A stretch of DNA of 10,332 nucleotides from Gammaproteobacteria bacterium (GTDB taxonomy: Bacteria; Pseudomonadota; Gammaproteobacteria; Steroidobacterales; Steroidobacteraceae). Positions 1-6,275 of this stretch are shown here, in pieces. Within the stretch, counting starts at the first letter, position 1, and each line of letters begins with the position of its first letter. A model generated the notes under the pieces. That model was not told the DNA's origin. It saw nothing but the letters and a program-made list of their open reading frames with translations, and did not search any database. Both the position numbers and the translations under genes were made by a program. The stretch is from the NCBI GenBank assembly GCA_030040525.1, contig JASHTN010000135.1:1-10332 (forward strand), read 5' to 3'.

Positions 1-231
1 GCCAAGCCCGATGCGCGCTGCTTCGAGCGCCTGGCGCGCGAGCTGGCACTCGGGCCGCACAACATCCTGTACGTCGGCGATGATCCATGGCTGGATGTCG
101 CGGCGGCGCGCGCCGCGCACCTGCGCAGCGCCTGGATGAACCGCCGCGGAGCGCTCTGGCCACAGGACCTCGCGCCGGCGGACCTCAGCGTCGGCAATTG
201 CCTCGAGCTGGCGGTGCGGCTCGGCGCATAG
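1..231 (+). CDS. HAD-family hydrolase, C-terminal fragment
   Basis: This is the last 76 residues of a haloacid dehalogenase superfamily phosphatase; the start lies before the window. The fragment opens with A-K-P-D, the motif III lysine region that stabilises the aspartyl-phosphate intermediate. It continues with a typical motif IV, Y-V-G-D-D-P-W-L-D-V (residues about 24-33), whose aspartates bind magnesium. After that comes the usual alanine-rich helix and a W-M-N-R-R-G segment, as in HAD subfamily IA enzymes such as YigB or YjjG. The catalytic N-terminal D-x-D motif and the cap domain are not visible, so the substrate cannot be told; sugar phosphates, FMN and nucleotides are all possible for this subfamily. 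The TAG stop at 229-231 is followed by a 16-base palindrome and then by the convergent transporter gene. Confidence 0.88.
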   Translation, partial: AKPDARCFERLARELALGPHNILYVGDDPWLDVAAARAAHLRSAWMNRRGALWPQDLAPADLSVGNCLELAVRLGA

Positions 232-233
232 AC

Positions 234-249
234 TGCGCCGCGCGGCGCA
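234..249. terminator. Perfect 16-base palindrome between convergent genes
   Basis: The bases TGCGCCGCGCGGCGCA read the same on both strands. They start two bases after the HAD stop and end seven bases before the transporter stop. A competing hairpin can form between CTGCG (233-237) and CGCAG (250-254). The position between two converging genes suggests a shared transcription stop. There is no T-run on either side, so a classical intrinsic terminator is not shown. Confidence 0.35.
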
Positions 250-256
250 CGCAGCC

Positions 257-1606
257 TCAAGGGGGCAGGGGGCGGCCGCGCGTCTCGACCATGAGCAGCC
301 AGGCGGCGCCCGCGGCCGCGAGCGGCACCAGTCCCACCCAGAACAGCACCTGCATCAGCGCCGCGCTCGAGCCGCCCAGGTCCGCCGACAGCAAGCCCAC
401 CCCGAACGGCGCGGCGGCAGCGATCACGCGGCCGACGTTGTAGCAGAAGCCCGCCCCGGTCGCGCGCAGCCGCGCCGGAAACAGCTCCGGCAGGTAGAAG
501 ACGAACGCGCCGAAGACGCCGAACACGCCGGCGCCGACCAGGAACAGCATGGCGAGCCGCTCTGCCGGCGGCAGCGCCGGGCCGAAGGTGGCGAACAGCG
601 CGAGCGCCGACCAGAGGAAGTACGCCACGAACGTCGGGCGGCGTCCGAGCAGACGTGCGAGCGGTATGGCCACGAAGGTGCCGACGAGCCCGCCGACGTT
701 GAAGGCGTTCGAGGCGTATGCCTTCCAGGCCGCCTGCAGCGCGCGGGTAGCCGCCGGGGCGAGCCCGGCGTGCCGCGCCTGCTCGGCGGCGAGGCTCGCG
801 CCGAGGGAAGGGATGAAGGCATTGCAGGCCCACCAGGTGAGGATCGCCACGACGGCCGCGAACAGTCCGCCGAGGGTCGCCCGGCGCAGCCCGGGCGTGA
901 AGAGCTCCCGCGGACTCGATGGCGGAGCAGCCACACGGCTCGCCTGCCAAAGCGCGCTCTCGCGCAGCAGCGTGCGGACGCCGACCGCCACGACCGCCGG
1001 CAGGAGTCCCGCGAGGAACACGTAACGCCAGGCGAGCTGCGGCTGACCGAGAAACCAGACTCCCGTGATCTGGTAGTTGACGGCCGCCGCCAGCACCACG
1101 CCGAGGGGGGATGCGGTCTGCAGGATCACTCCCGCTTCCACCCGGCGCTTGTCCGGCACGGCCTCCGCCACCAGCGTGGCGCCGATGCCCCACTCGCCGC
1201 CGATCCCGAGGCTCGCCAGCGCGCGGCACACCAGCAGCTCCCAGATGTTGCCCGCCAACGCACAGGCGGCGGTGCCCGCCGCATACAGCGCGATGGTGAC
1301 GAACAGGGCGCGCTTGCGGCCGATGCGGTCGGCGATCCAGCCGAACAGCACACCGCCGGCAGCCCAACCGATCAGCAGGATCGAGGTGATCGCGCCGGTC
1401 CAGTACAACACGGCGGCATGCGCGGCGGCCGAGCCGGGCGCGAGTCGGAGCAGCTGCGGGATGCACTCGGGGGCGACGAAGTTGAACAGCACGGCGTCGT
1501 AGACATCGAAGCCCCAGCCTGCCCAGCCCGCCGCGATCACCAGCCAGTGATAGCCGGACAGTCCGAGCAGTCCGGCGCGTGAGCCAGTTAACGGATCCGC
1601 CGCCAA
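257..1606 (-). CDS. Major facilitator superfamily transporter (metabolite:H+ symporter type)
   Basis: This is a predicted 12-helix inner-membrane secondary transporter of about 449 residues, a normal length for the family. Helix 1 carries W-G-F-D-V-Y-D (residues about 31-37), with buried acids that may carry protons. The loop 2-3 signature G-W-I-A-D-R-I-G-R-K-R is at 89-99. Helix 5 has G-G-E-W (136-139), common in aromatic-acid, sialate and metabolite symporters. The segment E-L-F-P-A-R-L-R-A-T-G-A-G (374-386) and the C-terminal E-T-R-G-R-P-L-P (441-448) also fit that group. The substrate cannot be told from sequence. The frame is also open from a GTG at 1621, but that codon has no Shine-Dalgarno. 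The TTG at 1606 follows GGGGAGG (1611-1617), so I prefer it. Divergent from the unknown pair at 1788. Confidence 0.93.
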   Translation of the reverse strand: MAADPLTGSRAGLLGLSGYHWLVIAAGWAGWGFDVYDAVLFNFVAPECIPQLLRLAPGSAAAHAAVLYWTGAITSILLIGWAAGGVLFGWIADRIGRKRALFVTIALYAAGTAACALAGNIWELLVCRALASLGIGGEWGIGATLVAEAVPDKRRVEAGVILQTASPLGVVLAAAVNYQITGVWFLGQPQLAWRYVFLAGLLPAVVAVGVRTLLRESALWQASRVAAPPSSPRELFTPGLRRATLGGLFAAVVAILTWWACNAFIPSLGASLAAEQARHAGLAPAATRALQAAWKAYASNAFNVGGLVGTFVAIPLARLLGRRPTFVAYFLWSALALFATFGPALPPAERLAMLFLVGAGVFGVFGAFVFYLPELFPARLRATGAGFCYNVGRVIAAAAPFGVGLLSADLGGSSAALMQVLFWVGLVPLAAAGAAWLLMVETRGRPLPP

Positions 1607-1624
1607 GCGGCCTCCCCTCACAAG

Positions 1625-1659
1625 GCAGTTAGCACTCGCGCGCGCGTGCTGCCAACTGC
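1625..1659. repeat. Interrupted inverted repeat in the divergent spacer
   Basis: GCAGTT (1625-1630) plus AGCAC (1631-1635) is mirrored by GTGCT (1646-1650) and AACTGC (1654-1659). Eleven base pairs form with a three-base GCC bulge on one side. The loop is an alternating CG run (1637-1645). It lies just before either possible start of the transporter gene, so it could be an operator or a hairpin in the transporter leader. The bulge makes the two half-sites asymmetric, which fits an RNA hairpin rather better than a dimeric operator. Confidence 0.45.
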
Positions 1660-1771
1660 GTAGGTGTGTGCTGACGTCGATCAGCGTAGCGCATCACGGT
1701 ATTGCCGGCGTAGTGGGGTGAACCTTGCACGAGGCGCAGGCGTCTGCATCACAGCGGGGTCGCTGAAATAC

Positions 1772-1784
1772 AGGAGGTGAGGAG
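1772..1784 (+). promoter_or_regulatory. Strong Shine-Dalgarno for the unknown pair
   Basis: AGGAGGTGA at 1772-1780 is fully complementary to the end of 16S rRNA, and GGAG follows at 1781-1784. From the AGGAGG core, the ATG at 1788 is ten bases away and the in-frame ATG at 1794 is sixteen away, so 1788 is the better start. I see no convincing -10/-35 pair upstream; TTGCAC at 1725-1730 is the best -35-like word but has no good partner. Confidence 0.75.
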
Positions 1785-1787
1785 TCG

Positions 1788-2411
1788 ATGCGCATGACTG
1801 CCGACCGCGTCGTCCCGGTTGCCAATCTCAAGGAGTTCTTCAAGGACTCCCTGCACGAGGCGCTGCTGAAGCAACACCTGGCGGTCGAGGATCAGACCGA
1901 GCACTACGTGGTGAACCTGCTGACGCTCTTTGCCCGCTCCGAGGCGTTGTATGAAGACGCTTCGGGAAGGAGCGGGCCGCGGCCGCTGGTGGCGCTGCTG
2001 TGCGAGGCGCTCGAAGCGCCGTGCACCACGCTGCGCAACCGCGCCCTGCAGCGCCTCGGCGATGTCTCGCTGTTCGTGGCGGGATTTTTCGCCCGCAGCT
2101 TCGCCGCGAAGCTGATCGACATCGACTATCACATCGCCATGGGCGGGCGCGCCTACGGCACGCTGGCGCAGGTGACCGCGCGCGGCAGCGGGCGGACGCT
2201 CGCCGGCGTGTTCGCCGAGCTGTCCGAGAAATTCCAGCCGCTGGTGGACGCCCTCAACGACATCAGCGAGAGCTCCTATCATCACACCGACCGCGACATT
2301 CTCAGGCTCTACGAGCTGTGGCTGAAGACCGGCAGCCCCCGCTGCCATGCCATCCTCAAGCGGCTCGGAGTGCAGCCGACCGCCGCCGCCTGCACGACGT
2401 TCGCGCACTGA
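1788..2411 (+). CDS. Protein of unknown function, first of a coupled pair
   Basis: I do not recognise a named family for this 207-residue protein. It has no signal peptide and no clear membrane segment, and looks mostly helical and cytosolic. The stretch with the look of a conserved core is residues 83-124: R-N-R-A-L-Q-R-L-G-D-V-S-L-F, then F-F-A-R-S, then D-I-D-Y-H. An earlier block H-Y-V-V-N-L-L-T-L-F-A-R-S (39-51) and a later E-S-S-Y-H-H-T-D-R-D (161-170) are rich in residues that could bind a ligand or metal, though nothing proves it. Codon use matches the neighbours, so this is a real gene. It has the strongest ribosome binding site in the window, and its stop is four bases before the next start, so the two products are probably made together. 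Function is not assigned. Confidence 0.85.
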   Translation: MRMTADRVVPVANLKEFFKDSLHEALLKQHLAVEDQTEHYVVNLLTLFARSEALYEDASGRSGPRPLVALLCEALEAPCTTLRNRALQRLGDVSLFVAGFFARSFAAKLIDIDYHIAMGGRAYGTLAQVTARGSGRTLAGVFAELSEKFQPLVDALNDISESSYHHTDRDILRLYELWLKTGSPRCHAILKRLGVQPTAAACTTFAH

Positions 2412-2415
2412 AGCC

Positions 2416-3066
2416 ATGCTGCTGTCGCGCCTGCAGGCTCTCATCGGCGGCATCTACGACGTGAGCATCGGCTACGACATCTATGACTTCCTGGTCACCG
2501 ACCGCGCCCGCTTGCCGGCGGCGGCGCACGACGCCCTCAACGACGAGGCGCTGATCGTCGCCGAGGATCCGGCCGGCGACGGTGCAGTGGCCATGGCGCT
2601 CTACCTCGATCCGCAGCTGCTCGCCCGGCTCGGCAGCGCCGACCCGCTGGTGCGGCTCGATGCCGCCAACGTCGGCGACTGCTGGACGGCGCTCGAGGGC
2701 GTCAGCCACTTCCTGTACGTGGCATGGAACGCGGGGCACGACAAGCCGGTATCGCTGCTCGAGCTCGAGATGCAGGCGGAGGTCGACAAGTACGTGGCGA
2801 GCTACTGGCTGATGCGCCGGCAGTATCCGCGGCATTTTCCCAAGGAGCTGCGCCGCGCGCTGTTCGAGCGCACGCGCGTCGACGCGCGCCTCGCGGCGGG
2901 AACGCGCGAGTTATATCGCGAGGCGAGCCGCTACGCCGAGCGCTTCTGCCGCCGGCTGGAGCACGATCTCGGCAGCGCCGCCGAGGGCGCGGTGCTGGCG
3001 GAGCTGCGTCGCTTTTACCGCCTGAGCCACGCCCGCAAGCGCGCGCACATCGAACGCACCGCCTGA
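2416..3066 (+). CDS. Protein of unknown function, second of a coupled pair
   Basis: This 216-residue soluble protein is not one I can place in a named family. The start at 2416 has no Shine-Dalgarno of its own and lies four bases after the upstream stop, which points to translational coupling. A frame start at 2347 would overlap the upstream gene by 65 bases and is less likely. The N-terminus has G-G-I-Y-D-V-S-I-G-Y-D-I-Y-D-F (11-25). A central acidic and histidine cluster, L-E-G-V-S-H-F (93-99) followed by L-E-L-E-M-Q-A-E-V-D-K-Y (115-126), spaces E94, H98, E116, E118, E122 and D124 on what are probably adjacent helices. That could form a metal or phosphate site, but this is inference. The C-terminal quarter is helical and basic, ending near R-L-S-H-A-R-K-R. 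It converges on the small gene at 3081-3425, fourteen bases away. Confidence 0.85.
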   Translation: MLLSRLQALIGGIYDVSIGYDIYDFLVTDRARLPAAAHDALNDEALIVAEDPAGDGAVAMALYLDPQLLARLGSADPLVRLDAANVGDCWTALEGVSHFLYVAWNAGHDKPVSLLELEMQAEVDKYVASYWLMRRQYPRHFPKELRRALFERTRVDARLAAGTRELYREASRYAERFCRRLEHDLGSAAEGAVLAELRRFYRLSHARKRAHIERTA

Positions 3067-3080
3067 AAGCGCGCGGCGCC

Positions 3081-3425
3081 TCAGCCGCCGTCGCCGCCGT
3101 TCTTCTTGCGCTCCTCGAGCTCGCGCATCATCTTGATCCACTCCGAGAGCTTGCGCAGATCGGTACGTGTCGTCTGCTTGTCTGCGGTGCGCGTCTCGCG
3201 CGCGCCGCCCCGCGCGTACGGGTCGTGGGTCTGCTCGTTCTCCACCGACAGCTTCGGCTCGCCGAGGATCTCGAGCACCGGGCGGCGCTCGTCCGACGGC
3301 GCATCGCGCCAGCGTACCGAGGCGTTGCCGCGCTCGTCATGCACGATCGTGCCGACGCGGCGGCGCTCGGATGGCTGGGCGTCGGGGCTTCCCGGGGCGG
3401 GTCTTTTCTTGCTGGTGTCGTCCAC
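3081..3425 (-). CDS. Small hydrophilic protein of unknown function
   Basis: This encodes 114 residues, strongly charged, with no signal or membrane segment. After a disordered lysine/arginine/proline-rich N-terminus (1-23) comes the part that looks conserved: G-T-I-V-H-D-E-R-G-N-A-S-V-R-W (25-39), R-P-V-L-E-I-L (48-54), then a C-terminal helix L-R-K-L-S-E-W-I-K-M-M-R-E-L (89-102). The predicted start is GTG, because an in-frame TAA lies two codons upstream and no ATG is available. A GTG at codon 28 is an alternative but would cut into the conserved block. Codon third positions are GC-rich as in its neighbours, supporting a real gene. CATAAT, a -10-like word, ends two bases before the GTG, which is too close for a normal leader. 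No function is assigned. Confidence 0.72.
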   Translation of the reverse strand: MDDTSKKRPAPGSPDAQPSERRRVGTIVHDERGNASVRWRDAPSDERRPVLEILGEPKLSVENEQTHDPYARGGARETRTADKQTTRTDLRKLSEWIKMMRELEERKKNGGDGG

Positions 3426-3531
3426 AGATTATGGTGCCAGGCGCAGTCGGGCGCCGGTGGCGAGGGGAGCCTAACCGGGTCGCCGCGGGCGCTTCCGCGA
3501 CGCCCGTCACGGATTAATTCCGCCTGTTAGG

Positions 3532-4104
3532 TCAGGCGCCGGCCGGGCCGCAGCCGGCGCGCAGCAGCCCCACCACGGTCTTACAGTCGGTAATGATCCC
3601 GCCGAGCGCCCAGTCGCAGGCGGTATCGAGCGGCAGCCAGTGGACCTCGATGACCTCGGCGCGCTCGTGCGCCAGCGGCGCAGGCCCGATGCCGGTGGCG
3701 AGATAGAGGTGCAGCACCTCGGTGAACACCCCCGGCGAGGACAGGCACGTGCCGAGCGAGCGCCACTCGCGCCCGCTCACCCCGGCTTCCTCGGCGAGCT
3801 CGCGCTGTGCGGTCGCCAGCGGCGGCTCGCGCGGCTCGAGCTTGCCCGCCGGCAGCTCCCACAGCCAGCCGCCGGCGACGTAGCGGTACTGGCGCAGCAG
3901 GCATACGCGCCGCGCCTCGTCGACCGCGACTGCGGCGGCGCCGCCCGGGTGATGCACCACCTCCAGCTCGGTTGTACGGCCGTTGGGCAGCTGCACCAGG
4001 TCGGTGCTCACCGTGATGACGCGTCCGCGGTAATGAGTGGTGCGCCGGTCGGGCTGCAGGGCGGTGTTTGTGCCGTGGTTCATGGCGTGCGTGTCGGAGT
4101 TCAT
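3532..4104 (-). CDS. Nudix hydrolase, ADP-ribose pyrophosphatase type
   Basis: This is a predicted cytosolic enzyme cleaving a nucleoside diphosphate linked to another group, most likely ADP-ribose to AMP and ribose 5-phosphate. The Nudix box is complete: G87, E93, R101, E102, E105, E106 and G108 (numbering from the 4104 start) match G-x5-E-x7-R-E-U-x-E-E-x-G-U. It is preceded by R-Q-Y-R-Y (71-75) and W-E-L-P-A-G (82-87). A proline follows about fifteen residues after the box in S-S-P-G-V-F-T-E (122-129); both features are usual in ADP-ribose pyrophosphatases. At 190 residues the length is normal. The start is uncertain: ATGs at 4113, 4104 and 4083 all lack a Shine-Dalgarno. The longest frame (4194) would overlap the divergent helicase by 32 bases and is unlikely. 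ADP-glucose or GDP-mannose substrates remain possible. Confidence 0.9.
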   Translation of the reverse strand: MNSDTHAMNHGTNTALQPDRRTTHYRGRVITVSTDLVQLPNGRTTELEVVHHPGGAAAVAVDEARRVCLLRQYRYVAGGWLWELPAGKLEPREPPLATAQRELAEEAGVSGREWRSLGTCLSSPGVFTEVLHLYLATGIGPAPLAHERAEVIEVHWLPLDTACDWALGGIITDCKTVVGLLRAGCGPAGA

Positions 4105-4145
4105 GCATTGCATGGTAACCGGTCGCCAGCGGATCGTGCTGCGGC

Positions 4146-4151
4146 TATAGT
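4146..4151 (+). promoter_or_regulatory. -10-like TATAGT in the Nudix/helicase spacer
   Basis: TATAGT lies eleven bases before the helicase ATG at 4163. No -35 is recognisable 16-18 bases upstream. With usual spacing, transcription would begin almost at the ATG, giving a very short or absent leader; this agrees with the lack of a Shine-Dalgarno there. Its core CTATAG (4145-4150) is a palindrome, so the same bases also give TATAGC toward the Nudix gene. The call rests on this weak match alone. Confidence 0.3.
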
Positions 4152-4162
4152 CGGCGCGGCTT

Positions 4163-6253
4163 ATGCCCACGACAGCGCATCTGGACAAGCTCAACGGACC
4201 GCAGCGTAAGGCGGTGACGTACGGCGAGCCGCTGCCCGAGAAGGGCTACGCCTCCGGCCCGCTGCTGATCGTCGCCGGCGCCGGCACCGGCAAGACCGAC
4301 ACGCTTGCGCACCGCGTCGCGCATCTGGTGATCCACGGCGTCGATCCGGCGCGCATCCTGCTGCTGACGTTCACGCGGCGCGCCGCCGGCGAGATGCGCC
4401 GCCGCGCGCACGAGATCACCAAGCAGGCGCTCAACGAGGCGCTCGGCGGAGTGAGCCAGCAGATCGCGCAGCGCCTCACCTGGGCCGGCACGTTCCACGC
4501 GATCGGCGGCCGGCTGCTGCGTCACTATGCGGCGCACCTGCAGCTCGACCCGCATTTCACCGTGATCGACCGTGCGGACTCCGCCGATCTGATGGACAGC
4601 CTGCGCCAGGAGCTGGGGTTTGCGGCGAAGGAGCAGCGCTTTCCGCGCAAGGAGACCTGCCTGCAGGTGTACTCCAACCGCGTCAACACCTGCGCTTCGC
4701 TCAAGGACACCCTCGAGCGTCACTACCCATGGTGCGCCCAGTGGGAGGAGGGGCTGACGCAGCTGTATCGCGCCTACGTGCAGGCCAAGCAGCGCAGCCG
4801 GGTGCTCGACTACGACGACCTGCTGCTGTACTGGCACATGATGATGCAGGAGCCGCGGCTGGCGCAGCACATCGGCGCGCATTTCGATCACGTGCTGGTG
4901 GACGAGTACCAGGACACGAACCTGCTGCAGGCGCAGATCCTGCACGCCCTGAAGCCCGACGGCGCCGGGCTCGCCGTGGTCGGGGACGACGCCCAGGCCA
5001 TCTACTCGTTCCGCGCCGCCGCGGTCGAGAACATCCTCGGCTTCGCGGAGCGCTTCAAGCCGCGCGCCGAGGTGGTCACCCTGGCGCAGAACTACCGCTC
5101 CATCCAGCCGGTGCTGGATGTCGCCAACATGCTGATGGCGGAAGCGCCGCGCCAGCACCGCAAGTATCTGCTCGCGGTACGCGGCAACGGCGCGCGCCCG
5201 CGCCTGGTCACCGTGGACGAGCTGCTGACCCAGGCCGACTATGTCTGCAGCGAGGTGCTGCGGCGCCGCGAGGCGAATCTGCCGCTGCGCCGCCAGGCCG
5301 TGCTTTTCCGCAGCGCGAGCCACAGCGACATCCTCGAGGTGGAGCTCGCCAAGCGCAAGATCCCCTTCGTGAAGTACGGCGGGCTGCGCTTCCTCGAGGC
5401 GGCGCACATCAAGGACCTGCTGGGAGTCTTGCGCTGGGCCGACAATCCGCGCAACACGCTCGCCGGCTTCCGCGTCATCCAGCTGCTGCCCGGCATGGGT
5501 CCGGTGAATGCGCGCAGCGCGCTCGGCCTGCTCGAGTCGGGCGGTTATTCGTTCGCGGCTCTCAGGGGCTTCACGCCGCCGCAGAGCGCCGAGATCGGCT
5601 GGCGGCGGCTGATCGAGCTGCTGCGGGCGCTTTCCGATCCGGAGCGGCCGTGGCCGGGGCAGGTCAACATGGCGCGCGAGTGGTACCGGCCGCATTTCGA
5701 GCGCCTCTACGAGCACTTTCACACGCGGCTCGGCGACCTCGACCAGCTGGAGCACCTCTCGGGTCAGTACGCCTCGCGCGAGCGCTTCATCACCGAGCTC
5801 ACGCTCGATCCGCCGAACGCGACCAGCGATCTGTCCGGCCGGCCGACGCTCGAGGAGGACTACCTGGTGCTGTCGACGATCCACTCGGCGAAGGGCATGG
5901 AGTGGGACACCGTGTACGTGCTCAATGTCGTCGATGGCAGCTTCCCTTCGGAGTTCGCCACCGGCAGACCCGAGCTCATCGAGGAGGAGCGCCGGCTGCT
6001 GTACGTCGCGATGACACGGGCGCAGAACGAGCTGGCGCTGATCGCGCCGCTGAAGTTCCATCTGACGCACCAGTCGCGCCAGGGGGACTCCCATGTCTAC
6101 GGCGGCCGCAGCCGCTTCCTCACCGAGAAGGTACTGAAGACGCTCGAGGCGGTCGCGTTCCAGGGCACGGCGCTCGGCAGCGGCGAGAGCCTCGCGGACA
6201 GCGGCGCCGCAGTGAGCGTGGATGTGGGCGCACGGCTGCGCGAGATGTGGTAG
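4163..6253 (+). CDS. UvrD/Rep-type superfamily 1 DNA helicase
   Basis: This is a predicted ATP-driven 3'-5' DNA helicase of 696 residues with the full motif set in order. The Q-motif is L-N-G-P-Q-R-K-A-V (10-18). Walker A is A-G-A-G-T-G-K-T (38-45) and motif Ia is T-F-T-R-R-A-A-G-E-M (69-78). Walker B is V-D-E-Y-Q-D-T-N (246-253) and motif III is G-D-D-A-Q-A-I-Y-S-F-R (274-284). Motif IV is Q-N-Y-R-S (309-313), V is T-I-H-S-A-K-G-M-E-W-D (572-582) and VI is L-L-Y-V-A-M-T-R-A (612-620). All catalytic residues are present, so it should be active. It is a little shorter than UvrD and lacks a UvrD-like C-terminal tail. It could be a UvrD/PcrA paralogue in repair or replication restart, so I give no gene symbol. 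The ATG lacks a Shine-Dalgarno, and transcription probably diverges from the Nudix gene. Confidence 0.95.
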   Translation: MPTTAHLDKLNGPQRKAVTYGEPLPEKGYASGPLLIVAGAGTGKTDTLAHRVAHLVIHGVDPARILLLTFTRRAAGEMRRRAHEITKQALNEALGGVSQQIAQRLTWAGTFHAIGGRLLRHYAAHLQLDPHFTVIDRADSADLMDSLRQELGFAAKEQRFPRKETCLQVYSNRVNTCASLKDTLERHYPWCAQWEEGLTQLYRAYVQAKQRSRVLDYDDLLLYWHMMMQEPRLAQHIGAHFDHVLVDEYQDTNLLQAQILHALKPDGAGLAVVGDDAQAIYSFRAAAVENILGFAERFKPRAEVVTLAQNYRSIQPVLDVANMLMAEAPRQHRKYLLAVRGNGARPRLVTVDELLTQADYVCSEVLRRREANLPLRRQAVLFRSASHSDILEVELAKRKIPFVKYGGLRFLEAAHIKDLLGVLRWADNPRNTLAGFRVIQLLPGMGPVNARSALGLLESGGYSFAALRGFTPPQSAEIGWRRLIELLRALSDPERPWPGQVNMAREWYRPHFERLYEHFHTRLGDLDQLEHLSGQYASRERFITELTLDPPNATSDLSGRPTLEEDYLVLSTIHSAKGMEWDTVYVLNVVDGSFPSEFATGRPELIEEERRLLYVAMTRAQNELALIAPLKFHLTHQSRQGDSHVYGGRSRFLTEKVLKTLEAVAFQGTALGSGESLADSGAAVSVDVGARLREMW

Positions 6254-6272
6254 CGCGGCCGGTGGGCTGCGC
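6253..6272. terminator. Hairpin between converging helicase and methyltransferase genes
   Basis: GCGCGGCC (6253-6260) pairs with GGCTGCGC (6265-6272) across a GGTG loop, giving eight pairs including one G-U. The helicase TAG overlaps its first base and the facing stop is at 6276-6278. There is no T-run on either side, so intrinsic termination is only suggested by position. Confidence 0.35.
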
Positions 6273-6275
6273 GAG

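Noticed and set aside
770..1582. A 270-residue plus-strand frame opposite the transporter
   Set aside because: It is antisense to a complete transporter and is low-complexity, with charged residues and no motif.
1691..1752. Two copies of GCATCAC in the divergent spacer
   Set aside because: Seven bases repeated once at about 55 bases apart is easily due to chance, and the copies have no promoter relation that I can see.
3480..3520. GGGCG/CGCCC hairpin after the Nudix stop
   Set aside because: Only five pairs with a nine-base loop and no T-run; such pairings are frequent in DNA this GC-rich.
4145..6094. A 649-residue open frame on the minus strand, opposite the helicase
   Set aside because: The helicase frame has every expected motif. 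The opposite frame is rich in arginine, glutamine, leucine and valine without domain pattern, which is a codon-bias shadow.
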